Below, piece by piece: positions 7,483 through 15,336 of a stretch of 64,000 nucleotides of DNA (its first letter is position 1; every line of letters starts with the position of its first letter). Below the pieces are notes generated by a model. That model was given only the letters and a program-made list of their open reading frames with translations, was not told the DNA's origin and searched no databases. A program made the position numbers and the translations under genes. Source of the stretch: Caldisericia bacterium (GTDB lineage: Bacteria; Caldisericota; Caldisericia; JAAYUI01); assembly GCA_017999835.1 (NCBI GenBank), contig JAGNLA010000005.1, positions 1 to 64,000 of the forward strand, written 5' to 3'.

Positions 7483-9866
7483 AACGATTTTGTTCAATTC
7501 TGATTGCTCTGAGCATGATGGCCATTCTAATACAGGCACATGCATGGTTTGATATAGAAATATTCGGCATTTTACAGGAAAAAACTCATTTCAAATATCC
7601 AATGTCCGTGTTTGTCGACACCGAGTCAAACAACATGATAGTTGCAGACACTGGTCATAACAGAATGTTGCAATGTCTGCCCGAGGGTGATTATATTGAT
7701 TCCTTCACATCAGGCGAAAACATGAAACCTGTCAAGCTGGTTCGGGACTCTGGTCGAAGGATAATTGTCTGTGACAACAGCAACAACACAATCCAGTTCT
7801 TTGACCGCAAAGGTACATTTCTGTCAAACTTCAACAGTGGCACCGATCCATCAACAAGCGTCATTAAACCAATATCACTTGCGGTTGATAAACAAAACAG
7901 ATTCTTTATTTTGGACGAGCAAACCTGTCAGGTGAAGGTTTTCGAAGGCGGTGGATCGTTCCTGTTCTCCATGGGCAGAAAAGGTTCGCAAGAAGGAGAA
8001 TTGGACAACCCAACCGACATCGCTCTGGACTCATCCGGCAACATCTATGTCGTTGACTCGGGCAACAATCGCATCACCGTTTTTGACAAAAACGGCAACT
8101 TTTCAAGAGTTTTTGGCGAATCGGATCTACTCCACCCATGGGGTATAACCGTCAATGGTTCAACTATATATGTCTCTGATACTGGAAATCACAGGATCGT
8201 GACCTTCAATATGCAAGGCGTAAAAGGTGACATAATAGGGCAAAGAGGTGTTTTACCCAATCAATTCAACTACCCAACCGGAATCCAGATCGACGGCAAA
8301 GGTCAACTCTGGATTGCAGATTCAGGCAACAACAGGATAATCAGGATTAGGAAAAACGTTGAAAACCTCGTCGTTGGCTGGGACAGCCAAACAATCGAAC
8401 CAACAGGATTGATTGAAAATGAGGGGTTAATATACGTTGCAGACAAAGTTTCAAACCTTGTAAATGTCTATGATGTCAATACATCAACATTTGTCAATTC
8501 GATAGGTCTTTCCGGCACTTCAGCCACTGGTTTGCTCAATCCTGTCGACTGCGATTTCTTGCCAAGAGGCGACCTCGTGGTTTCTGATTCCGGCAACTGC
8601 AGAATTCAGGTCTACTCCAAAAATGGCGAGCACCTTGTGAGCTTTGGCTCGAGAGGTTCAAGCTCTGGGCAACTGGACAATCCAGGCGGGCTGACCTGTA
8701 CAAAGTCTGGACAAATAATTATTGCCGACACCGGCAACAAGAGAGTCTCAGTGTTCAGCCAGGGTGGAACCTGGGAGTTTGACATCAAAGACAGAATAGA
8801 ACAGCCTGTTGACTGCGCCCAGGATAGCCTTGAACGCATCTGGGTAGCTGACACTGGAGCTGGCGAAGTTCTAATCTACGACAAAAATGGCAACTACATC
8901 AAAAACCTCGAAGGTTCAGGATTTAGCAAGCCTTCATCGATATTCATCGACAGATTCGGTAGGGTGTTTGTTGCCGACTCCAGACTTGGCATGGTAAAGG
9001 TTTTCTCCGAGGCAGGATATGAGCTTTCGTCATTCGGGTTACCAGGTGGCCCAAACTCAATTGAAAACCCTCCATTTTTGATTGAACAGCCAGGACATTT
9101 CCTCAATCCTTCCGGCATCTGCGCCACGGACACTCATGTTTGCATCTCTGACACTGGAAACTCCAGAATCCAGAGAGTCCCACTAAGAATGTTTGGTGGT
9201 CTCCCAATCCTTAAAGTCGGTTCAACTGAGCTTTCTTTTGCAAAGGTGCCTCTCAAATCAAGCAGGGAACTGACTCTATCACTTACAAACCTTGGTGGAG
9301 GAAAGATTGAAGGCAAAATAAAGGCAAGTGAGCCATGGGTAAAAATCACACCTGAGATTTTTTCAGACGAGATTGAGATTGCTGTAGAAGCTATCGGCCC
9401 AAACGCAAAGGAGGGCACCCGTGACGCAACGATTACCATCGAAAGCAACGGTGGAACAGTAAGCATACCTGTCCAGGCAAGGTTTTTTGCAGGTCAGGTG
9501 AATCGTGTTGTCATGACCATTGGCATGAACAATGTGGCAGTTAACGATAAACGAATAAGCGTTACACCTGCCCCATTTGCTCAAGCCAACACAAAAGTTG
9601 TTTTTGTTCCTTTCCGATTCATCGGCGAAGGTCTCGGGGCAAAAGTGACATATGGAAGCAACAAAATAACCTACATGCTTGAAGGCAAGACGCTCGTTCT
9701 CACACTAAACAGCATCCAGGCAAAACTCGATGGGAAAACCATCGAATGCAAAAATCCAGCTTATAAATTTGGACAATCGGTTGTTGTCCCGTTGCGGTAC
9801 GTTGTTGAGAATCTCGGCGGAGTGCTTAAAGTCAACGGCAAACAGCTTACAGCGGAATACCCATGA
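7479..9866 (+). CDS. Exported NHL-repeat beta-propeller with Ig-like and copper-amine-oxidase-N-type stalk domains
   Basis: A 795-residue protein with a cleavable signal peptide (MKRFCSILIALS.., about 22 residues). From about 30 to 565 it carries repeated NHL units with the typical DTGNNRI/DSGNNRI signature, enough for two propellers. A ~90-residue Ig/BACON-like segment (LTLSLTNLGGGKIEG) follows, and then two half-repeats of the copper amine oxidase N-terminal type (VPFRFIGEGLGAKV and VPLRYVVENLGG), which despite the name usually act as wall-associated stalk modules. It probably works outside the membrane as a binding or scaffold protein. ATGA-type overlap on both sides places it in the buk-HMA operon. 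No enzyme active site is visible. Confidence 0.8.
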   Translation: MKRFCSILIALSMMAILIQAHAWFDIEIFGILQEKTHFKYPMSVFVDTESNNMIVADTGHNRMLQCLPEGDYIDSFTSGENMKPVKLVRDSGRRIIVCDNSNNTIQFFDRKGTFLSNFNSGTDPSTSVIKPISLAVDKQNRFFILDEQTCQVKVFEGGGSFLFSMGRKGSQEGELDNPTDIALDSSGNIYVVDSGNNRITVFDKNGNFSRVFGESDLLHPWGITVNGSTIYVSDTGNHRIVTFNMQGVKGDIIGQRGVLPNQFNYPTGIQIDGKGQLWIADSGNNRIIRIRKNVENLVVGWDSQTIEPTGLIENEGLIYVADKVSNLVNVYDVNTSTFVNSIGLSGTSATGLLNPVDCDFLPRGDLVVSDSGNCRIQVYSKNGEHLVSFGSRGSSSGQLDNPGGLTCTKSGQIIIADTGNKRVSVFSQGGTWEFDIKDRIEQPVDCAQDSLERIWVADTGAGEVLIYDKNGNYIKNLEGSGFSKPSSIFIDRFGRVFVADSRLGMVKVFSEAGYELSSFGLPGGPNSIENPPFLIEQPGHFLNPSGICATDTHVCISDTGNSRIQRVPLRMFGGLPILKVGSTELSFAKVPLKSSRELTLSLTNLGGGKIEGKIKASEPWVKITPEIFSDEIEIAVEAIGPNAKEGTRDATITIESNGGTVSIPVQARFFAGQVNRVVMTIGMNNVAVNDKRISVTPAPFAQANTKVVFVPFRFIGEGLGAKVTYGSNKITYMLEGKTLVLTLNSIQAKLDGKTIECKNPAYKFGQSVVVPLRYVVENLGGVLKVNGKQLTAEYP

Positions 9867-10585
9867 CAGTTTCAGAATTTTTAAAATCACTCAACTGGTG
9901 TCTAACCAGCACGGAGGATGCTGCCAAAATTGGTTTGTCACTGCTTGATAAGCCTGGTCAGCACTACATCATCACCACCAACATGGAAATCATGGGTCAG
10001 GCCATGCACCATCCTGATGTGACAGCAATCTGCCAGAAAGCAGAACTGCACGTTCCAGATGGCATTGGAGCGCTCAAGATTTTGCGCAAGTTTGGCTTCA
10101 AACCGGAGGACAGGATCACCGGTGTCGACCTTGGTCCAAAAATACTGGAGCTTGCGCCAAAAGGAACAAAAGTTTTCTTCTTTGGTGCACCACGAGGCAT
10201 TGCCGATTCTGCAATGGCCAGATTCTCTGAGGTCTATAAGAATATAAACTTTGTCGGTGCCGACCACGGCTACGATGTTTCAGAAACCGAGCTTTTTGCT
10301 AAAATCAATGCATCCAGGGCAACCATTCTCTATGTTGCCCTGGGTGTTCCAAAACAGGAACGCTGGATAGCAAAGAACTTGCCAAACATGCCAGGCATAA
10401 AGCTTGCCATGGGTGTAGGTGGATCATTCCAATGCTGGGCTGACCCAAAAGCACGAACGCCAAAATGGATTCAAAAACTCAACCTTGAATGGGCTCACAG
10501 GGTTTTGAGGGAACCAGCAGTCAGAATTCCCCGTTTCTGGAAAACCCTCAAAAGTTTCCTGCCTATGTATTTTTTGGGAAAATGA
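9863..10585 (+). CDS. tagA: WecG/TagA/CpsF-family glycosyltransferase
   Basis: A 240-residue GT26-family enzyme. Members transfer N-acetylmannosamine (TagA, first committed step of wall teichoic acid linkage) or ManNAcA (WecG) to undecaprenyl-PP-GlcNAc. Family signatures include LHVPDGIGALKI near 55, TGVDLGPKILEL, VALGVPKQERWIAKN near 155 and MGVGGSFQCWAD near 185. It overlaps the preceding gene by four bases and the following csaB by four. wecA (UndP-GlcNAc synthase) and wecB (UDP-ManNAc supply) at 25381-27444 provide the acceptor and donor, so a ManNAc-containing secondary wall polymer is the likely product. Confidence 0.9.
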   Translation: MTVSEFLKSLNWCLTSTEDAAKIGLSLLDKPGQHYIITTNMEIMGQAMHHPDVTAICQKAELHVPDGIGALKILRKFGFKPEDRITGVDLGPKILELAPKGTKVFFFGAPRGIADSAMARFSEVYKNINFVGADHGYDVSETELFAKINASRATILYVALGVPKQERWIAKNLPNMPGIKLAMGVGGSFQCWADPKARTPKWIQKLNLEWAHRVLREPAVRIPRFWKTLKSFLPMYFLGK

Positions 10586-11634
10586 AAACAGTCACGCTCT
10601 GGGGTTATTACGGATACGGAAACGTTGGCGATGAAGCCATTCTTGCCTCAATGCTCAACCTCCTTGGAGACGTAAAAGTCAATCTGATTTCCGGCCCGAC
10701 GCCTTCAGTTGAAGAATCTGAAAATCTCAGAATAATTCCACGAGGTATCAGGAGACTCGTTTCATCAATATCAAAATCAAACGGATTTGTGCTTGGCGGC
10801 GGGGGTTTGGTTCATGACAGGATAAACGCCAAGTCCACCTGGTACCATCTTCTTGGGCCATCGTTTTCAAGGTTTACAAACAAACCTGTGGCAGCCATTG
10901 GCCAGCAGATTGGCCCATTCTATAGGAATTTTACAAAAAAACTTGTCCGTTACAGTCTCTCCAAAGCCACTCTTACGGTAAGGGATCAAAAATCGTTCAG
11001 CGAGGCCAAATTATTGGGGTTAAACCCAATTCTGTCAGCAGACATGGCATTTCTTTTAAAAATTGACGAGCCATCGGTTGAGATTGCCGAGAAAATAAAG
11101 AAACTCCCAAAACCAGTAATAATTTTTGCGCCTGGCATTGACCCCAGATGGACGCCAACCCCAGAACGGTCAGCAAAAATACTCGAGCATTTCCAAAAAA
11201 AGACGGGCGGATCAGTTTTGTTTGTGCCATTCTTCCCTGTCCGTGATGACGACTACATCGATGAAGTGCAAAAAATAAGAAAAATCCCTGGGTTGGTTCT
11301 TAAATCCCCGATAAGCTGGAGGGATGCTTTCGGCTGCTTCTTACTTTCTGACATTTCAATCCCCATGAGGCTCCACGCCATGATTGCTTCAGCACTGGCC
11401 GGCTTGCCGATGTTGCCAATCCCTTACTACCCCAAAGTTCCGATGATCGCTTCAGATCTTGGAGTTACCAGCCTTCTAACCCATGACGACCCAAACTGGC
11501 AGTCAAAATGCGACAATTTCCTCAAAAACATGGAGCTTGTCGCTGTAGCCGTTAAAAACGGTGCCAAGAAAATGGCCGATAGAGCTGAATCGTCAAGAAA
11601 CGTTCTTGACACATTCATCAATGGGCTGGGCTGA
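10582..11634 (+). CDS. csaB: Polysaccharide pyruvyl transferase CsaB
   Basis: A 350-residue pyruvyltransferase of the CsaB family, which adds ketal pyruvate to secondary cell-wall polysaccharide so that SLH domains can bind it. The start MKTVTLWGYYGYGNVGDEAI shows the conserved GYYGxGNxGDEA loop, and GFVLGGGGLVHDR and SIPMRLHAMIASALAGLPM are further family segments. I chose the ATG in the ATGA overlap with tagA rather than an in-frame start 93 bases upstream, because homology begins here. The two binding proteins at 51572 and 54067 carry SLH-like domains, the expected clients. Confidence 0.9.
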   Translation: MKTVTLWGYYGYGNVGDEAILASMLNLLGDVKVNLISGPTPSVEESENLRIIPRGIRRLVSSISKSNGFVLGGGGLVHDRINAKSTWYHLLGPSFSRFTNKPVAAIGQQIGPFYRNFTKKLVRYSLSKATLTVRDQKSFSEAKLLGLNPILSADMAFLLKIDEPSVEIAEKIKKLPKPVIIFAPGIDPRWTPTPERSAKILEHFQKKTGGSVLFVPFFPVRDDDYIDEVQKIRKIPGLVLKSPISWRDAFGCFLLSDISIPMRLHAMIASALAGLPMLPIPYYPKVPMIASDLGVTSLLTHDDPNWQSKCDNFLKNMELVAVAVKNGAKKMADRAESSRNVLDTFINGLG

Positions 11635-12283
11635 TTCAATCATCGATTTCATCTATCCACCGGTTTGCCTTCGATGCGGTAAGCCCGGGAAACATCCGCT
11701 TTGCGCAAACTGCAGCCAGGATATGGTTCCAGATGTCAAATCGACTGCCGTATCAAACTTCAATCTCACAACAATCTATCCTTACCATGGAACAGGCAGG
11801 GACGTGATGCACCTGTTCAAGTTCGATGGTTACGATTGTTTTGCCAGGCCACTAGCTGAGGTCGCATCAAATTATATTTTTAATATGCAGCCAAGGGTTC
11901 TGGTTCCAGTTCCTGTTCACTTTCTGAGGATAAGACAACGGGGATTTAATCAGTCAGCGATGATTGGATGGCATATTGCAAAACTTTTGGGATGGAAATG
12001 CAATGGTCGATTGGTAAGACGTGCTAGAAACACAAAACCTCAGTTTAACCTTGACATCGATGAGAGAATGTCCAATATTGAAAACTCAATGGCACCATAT
12101 CCATTTGCAAAAATAAACCCTAAACAAAGATACATGATCATCGACGACATTGTCACCACAGGAGCGACTTTGGCGGAATGTGCCAGAGTGCTTCGAAAGA
12201 TGGGCGCAGTTCACATTGACGCACTAGCAATTTTTCATGCCGGCAGCAAGGAAACCATGCTCTCGGCAGTAATCAGGAGATGA
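11621..12283 (+). CDS. comF: ComF-family phosphoribosyltransferase-like protein
   Basis: A 220-residue protein. An N-terminal zinc-ribbon-like CLRCGKPGKHPLCANC is followed by a phosphoribosyltransferase fold whose PRPP loop reads YMIIDDIVTTGATLAEC near 166-182. PVPVHFLRIRQRGFNQSA is the conserved mid-region of ComF/GntX proteins. In naturally competent bacteria ComF helps import single-stranded DNA, but many organisms keep it without known competence. The start MGWADSIIDFIYPP overlaps the csaB end by 14 bases, and the stop overlaps the next gene by four. No other competence gene is close, except possibly the PilM-like gene at 19952. Confidence 0.88.
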   Translation: MGWADSIIDFIYPPVCLRCGKPGKHPLCANCSQDMVPDVKSTAVSNFNLTTIYPYHGTGRDVMHLFKFDGYDCFARPLAEVASNYIFNMQPRVLVPVPVHFLRIRQRGFNQSAMIGWHIAKLLGWKCNGRLVRRARNTKPQFNLDIDERMSNIENSMAPYPFAKINPKQRYMIIDDIVTTGATLAECARVLRKMGAVHIDALAIFHAGSKETMLSAVIRR

Positions 12284-12852
12284 AAATGACAAAAGACATG
12301 TTTGGGTTCCTCAAAGACATCAGAAAGCTTGCAGTGGTAGCCATGCTGATTGCTTTGGCTGTGATAATCAGGACATACGCTGTTATCACAATCCCGCCTT
12401 CGCTCAAAGTTGATTTTGGAGCCGTACCGTTAATCATGGCCGTTGGTATACTTTTTGGACCAATCGCTGGTGGCATTGCCGGCGCCGGAGTCGATTTGCT
12501 GTCATATTTTATCACCGCCGGTTCGCAGCCAGGTCCAATAAATCCGTTGATCACAATTGGTTTTGCAGTATACGGAATTATTGCCGGACTCTATTTCTTC
12601 AGGAAAACCGATAAAGTTTCACTGCTTTCAACTGAAATCGTTGTCGCAATAGCTTTTATTGCTGGTTTCCTGGCAATCACAGTTGGAATTGCAATTACCT
12701 TTGGTGCTAAAGACGCCACATTCATGCAAAATTTCTCTTACTGGCTTACTGTTAGGCTAATAAGCCTTGTCCACATTGTTTGGTACCTTGTCCTCACCCC
12801 TGCTCTCGTTGTGACCGGTGAAAAACTCATGGCAGACTGGCAGAGAAAATGA
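12280..12852 (+). CDS. ECF transporter substrate-binding (S) component, FolT-like
   Basis: A 190-residue integral membrane protein with about six hydrophobic segments. The VDFGAVPLIMAVGILFGPI and GAGVDLLSYF stretches are typical of the ECF_transporter S-component family and most like the folate-type FolT group. It would bind a vitamin or other micronutrient at the membrane and needs a shared EcfA-EcfA'-EcfT module, which is not in this window. Two ATGs, six bases apart, could start it; the first overlaps comF in an ATGA. Its own stop codon overlaps the ATG of the next, TGA-containing gene. The substrate is a guess from the family. Position beside metal-binding HMA proteins leaves a metal substrate open. 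Confidence 0.8.
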   Translation: MKMTKDMFGFLKDIRKLAVVAMLIALAVIIRTYAVITIPPSLKVDFGAVPLIMAVGILFGPIAGGIAGAGVDLLSYFITAGSQPGPINPLITIGFAVYGIIAGLYFFRKTDKVSLLSTEIVVAIAFIAGFLAITVGIAITFGAKDATFMQNFSYWLTVRLISLVHIVWYLVLTPALVVTGEKLMADWQRK

Positions 12853-13055
12853 CAATAAAGCTGTTCAATAAGGAATGGGCTTGACCGGCTTGCGCCCAGG
12901 AGGCAGCTGGCCCGGTTCGGGTCATTCCAGGAGTAAAAAAGGTTGTATTCGAGTTCAACATCATGGTTGTTGAGTTTGATGAAGAGATTGTAACCAGGGA
13001 AAGAATTCTGGAAACTGCAAGCAAAAACAGCTCCAGACAACCGGAGGTCGTATGA
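12849..13055 (+). CDS. Candidate selenocysteine-containing HMA metal-binding protein (in-frame TGA at 12882-12884)
   Basis: Conventional translation stops after 11 codons (MTIKLFNKEWA). Reading the TGA as selenocysteine gives a 68-residue protein continuing U-P-A-C-A-Q-E-A-A-G-P-V-R, then IPGVKKVVFEFN and VVEFDEEIVTRERILETA, a complete heavy-metal-associated (HMA) domain. The UPAC motif takes the place of the usual CxxC metal site. Residues 12 and 15 coincide without gaps with Cys12 and Cys15 of the HMA protein encoded next. The ATG overlaps the S-component stop in ATGA, and its final TGA overlaps the next ATG in ATGA, as elsewhere in this operon. A SECIS-like hairpin starts 23 bases after the TGA. 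Such a domain would bind soft metals such as copper, zinc or mercury in the cytoplasm. The alternative is a recent Cys-to-stop mutation. The selenocysteine machinery is not in the window. Confidence 0.7.
12908..12924 (+). promoter_or_regulatory. Candidate bacterial SECIS hairpin
   Basis: TGGCCCG pairs with CGGGTCA (7 bp, one G-U pair) around a GTT loop. The loop begins 30 bases after the TGA, and its first base is G. Both agree with the published bacterial SECIS rules of a G in the first two loop positions, a 4-16-bp upper stem and 16-37 bases from UGA to the loop. A second, less regular hairpin (12885-12920) can form directly after the TGA and competes with it. Confidence 0.55.
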
Positions 13056-13255
13056 CAGCCACAATCACCAGCAAAAGGATAATGTGCGGCGGATGCGCAG
13101 CAAACGTGACAAAAGCTCTCTCGAGCCTTGAAGGTGTCAAGTCTGTCAACGTGGACGTGCCAACCAAAACCGTGAGCGTTGAGTTTGACGACTCGATCAC
13201 AAACATTGCAACGCTCAGGGAAGCCATGGCAACAGCAGGCTACATGCCTGATTGA
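13052..13255 (+). CDS. HMA-domain copper-chaperone-like protein (CxxC form)
   Basis: A 67-residue single HMA domain of the CopZ/MerP type. The metal site is MCGGC (Cys12, Cys15), followed by VTKALSSLEGVKSVNVD and VSVEFDD, the normal beta-alpha-beta order. It lacks a signal peptide and so is probably a cytoplasmic metallochaperone. It overlaps the end of the TGA-containing HMA gene by four bases and ends the operon. No copper ATPase or CopY/CsoR regulator is nearby, so the metal and the acceptor protein are unknown. Confidence 0.88.
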   Translation: MTATITSKRIMCGGCAANVTKALSSLEGVKSVNVDVPTKTVSVEFDDSITNIATLREAMATAGYMPD

Positions 13256-13308
13256 ACCAGAATCCAAATTTTGATGCCAGTGTCAGGCAACTTTATTTCA
13301 TATTACGA

Positions 13309-14265
13309 TCAGAGCAAGTAGAACAGTGCCAGCATAGCCCCGCCAAACAGTACGGCCACCGACCAGAACACAAGAATGATTCTGACTTCCGGCCAGCCAA
13401 GCAGTTCGAAATGGTGATGGATTGGCGTGAACAGAAATATGCGTTTGCCTACTTTTTCTTTGGTGCAGTACTTGGTGTATTTGAAATAGCTTACCTGAAT
13501 TGTCACCGACAGGTTTTCGATGATGAACAGTCCTATCCCCAGAGCAAAAAGCCAAATCCTGCCAGCATAAATGGCAGTAAAAACCATCAGTCCGCCAAGG
13601 GCATTTGAACCAAGGTTACCCATCCAGCACTTTGCCGGCTTGAAATTGACGACAAGGAACGCGGCCAGGGAACCGATCATGGCGACAGTCAACGGTGTTG
13701 CGTTGGCATTGCCGGCAACAATCAGGGGTAGCATGAACGAAAACGTTATCAGGCTAGAACCAGCAGCCAAGCCGTCAAGACCATCGGTCAGGTTGACAGC
13801 GTTAACAACAGCAATGATGACAAAAAGATAAAATACTGAGTCTATCCATAGATTGCCAAACACTGGCGGAAGCTTTCCAAAGTTGAAGTACAGAAATGGC
13901 ACCGAGACCAGCACTTGTAAAATTACAGTCCAGCGACCTGGAAGTCCATAAGGGTTATGAAGCACAACTTTGATGAAGTCGTCAGCAAAGCCAATGATGG
14001 CAAACGTCCACAGACCATAAAGCTGCCACCAGAAAACCGACTGGTCGGTCATGGTGAAGAAGAACTTTGCCAGGATAAACGAAGAGATGGTTGCGGCAAT
14101 GACAAATATTGCCCCACCCATTGTTGGAGTGCCTGCTTTTTTGTTGTGGGTGCTCGGGAGTTCTTCCCTGACCTCCTGGCCCGTGTGCAGCTTGCGAAGA
14201 AGATGTAATCCTGGCCAGAGCAAAACCAAACCAACGCCTACCGAAATCAGAAGTCCATAAAACAT
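13309..14265 (-). CDS. mraY: Phospho-N-acetylmuramoyl-pentapeptide transferase (MraY)
   Basis: A 318-residue polytopic membrane enzyme that makes lipid I by joining UDP-MurNAc-pentapeptide to undecaprenyl phosphate. Diagnostic segments are KKAGTPTMGG near 43, the DDFIKV aspartate pair, [14 protein letters not shown] near 158-171 and FTPIHHHFELLGWPE near 276-290. A GAGGTA ribosome-binding site precedes the ATG. It is normally part of the division and cell-wall cluster, but here it stands alone and is separated from murD-murB by 42 kb. It is convergent with the HMA operon and divergent from the glutaredoxin gene. Confidence 0.95.
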   Translation of the reverse strand: MFYGLLISVGVGLVLLWPGLHLLRKLHTGQEVREELPSTHNKKAGTPTMGGAIFVIAATISSFILAKFFFTMTDQSVFWWQLYGLWTFAIIGFADDFIKVVLHNPYGLPGRWTVILQVLVSVPFLYFNFGKLPPVFGNLWIDSVFYLFVIIAVVNAVNLTDGLDGLAAGSSLITFSFMLPLIVAGNANATPLTVAMIGSLAAFLVVNFKPAKCWMGNLGSNALGGLMVFTAIYAGRIWLFALGIGLFIIENLSVTIQVSYFKYTKYCTKEKVGKRIFLFTPIHHHFELLGWPEVRIILVFWSVAVLFGGAMLALFYLL

Positions 14266-14328
14266 GTCATTTTACCTCGGTGGAAGAGTATATTTTTTAT
14301 ACTGTTAATTTAAAGTGCATTCATGTAT

Positions 14329-14356
14329 TTGAAATGTAATTGCAATTTGTTATCAT
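14329..14356 (+). promoter_or_regulatory. Promoter for glutaredoxin-FTR operon
   Basis: TTGAAA, 16 bases, TATCAT, ending 21 bases before the GTG start. A GGAGGTGA ribosome-binding site lies between. Confidence 0.5.
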
Positions 14357-14377
14357 TAACACCATCGGAGGTGAACT

Positions 14378-14659
14378 GTGACCATACATCACGTTGACGG
14401 AAAGAATGTTGGCAAAATCTTTATATACACACTTAGCACCTGCATTTGGTGCAAAAAAACCAAACAGACCTTGGCAGACCTTGGCTACGCCTATGATTAT
14501 GTTGAGGTAGACAAACACGAAGGCGCCGAGGAGGACGAACTCATTGAAGAGCTGAAGAAGTTCAATCCAAGCTGTTCATTCCCGACAACAATTGTCAACG
14601 ACACTAAAGCAGTTATCGGCTTCCAGCCTGACAAAATTGTCAAGGAACTTGGTCTATGA
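14378..14659 (+). CDS. Glutaredoxin-family thiol-disulfide oxidoreductase
   Basis: A 93-residue thioredoxin-fold protein starting at GTG, selected because GGAGGTGA lies five bases ahead and the fold begins soon after. IFIYTLSTCIWCKKTKQ carries a CIWC dithiol active site. The cis-proline and glycine segments of glutaredoxins appear as SFPTTIVND and AVIGFQPDK. The stop overlaps the start of a ferredoxin-thioredoxin reductase catalytic subunit, so electrons probably come from ferredoxin through that protein rather than from glutathione. Confidence 0.88.
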   Translation: MTIHHVDGKNVGKIFIYTLSTCIWCKKTKQTLADLGYAYDYVEVDKHEGAEEDELIEELKKFNPSCSFPTTIVNDTKAVIGFQPDKIVKELGL

Positions 14660-15147
14660 GTCCAACACCTGAACAGGTTGACGAACTTTATCTAAGGCTT
14701 AAAAAAGAGGCTGAAGAAAATGGATACTTCATCAATCCCGATGTCGAATTTGCCAAGGCATTGGCTGAAAGTCTGTTAGTAAACACTGAACGTTATGGCT
14801 ACGCAGCCTGTCCATGCAGACTCGTAAGAGGCCCAAAAGAAGATAACACCGACATCATCTGCCCATGTGACTACAGGGATGACGACCTTGATGAGTTTGA
14901 CGCTTGTTTTTGCGCGCTGTACGTGAGCAAGGACATCGCACAAGGCAAAGCACAAGCACAATCGATACCCGACAGGAGAGCAACTGCAAAAAACAAACCA
15001 AACCAGTCTGGTGCTTCACTTTCAGGCAATCTGGCTTATCCCGTCTGGCGATGCAAGGTTTGCGGTTACCTGTGCGCCCGCGACAATCCACCAGGGGTTT
15101 GCCCGATTTGCAAGGCAACAAAAGATCGTTTTGAACGCTTCATTTAG
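14656..15147 (+). CDS. Ferredoxin-thioredoxin reductase catalytic subunit fused to a rubredoxin-like domain
   Basis: A 163-residue fusion. Residues about 50-95 carry the FTR beta-subunit pattern CPC...CPC...CFC, which holds a [4Fe-4S] cluster next to a redox disulfide and reduces thioredoxin-like proteins with ferredoxin electrons. After a ~30-residue polar linker the C-terminus has WRCKVCGYLCARDNPPGVCPICKATKDRFERF, a rubredoxin-like iron site with two CxxC pairs, like that of rubrerythrins. The ATGA overlap with the glutaredoxin gene implies a linear chain of ferredoxin, FTR and glutaredoxin, with the rubredoxin as a built-in electron entry point. Confidence 0.88.
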   Translation: MSPTPEQVDELYLRLKKEAEENGYFINPDVEFAKALAESLLVNTERYGYAACPCRLVRGPKEDNTDIICPCDYRDDDLDEFDACFCALYVSKDIAQGKAQAQSIPDRRATAKNKPNQSGASLSGNLAYPVWRCKVCGYLCARDNPPGVCPICKATKDRFERFI

Positions 15148-15300
15148 ATAAAATGACTCTAACAGATATTTAATGCTATTTTATCCTTTATAAGTATTAT
15201 GTTTCGTTTTAGATTATTTAGTTAAATATTTTTCCGAATATTTTTACGCATTCCCTCAAAATGATTACGATTTTTACAAATTGAGCAAAATAATACCAAT

Positions 15301-15330
15301 TTAACCTCTAAATCTTTAAAGCACTATATT
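15301..15330 (+). promoter_or_regulatory. Possible promoter for the structured RNA
   Basis: TTAACC, 18 bases, TATATT. A transcript from here would begin near 15337, just ahead of the paired region. The -35 box is a weak match. Confidence 0.3.
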
Positions 15331-15336
15331 TTTAAC

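Noticed and set aside
10489-10581. Longer csaB starting inside tagA
   Set aside because: The extra 31 residues have no homology, and the ATG in the ATGA overlap begins the conserved fold.
12882-12884. TGA in the HMA gene as a simple pseudogene stop
   Set aside because: A single substitution could do this, but the downstream frame is intact, is coupled by ATGA to the next gene, the TGA falls exactly on the metal-site Cys, and a suitable hairpin follows. I kept the selenocysteine reading and lowered the confidence accordingly.
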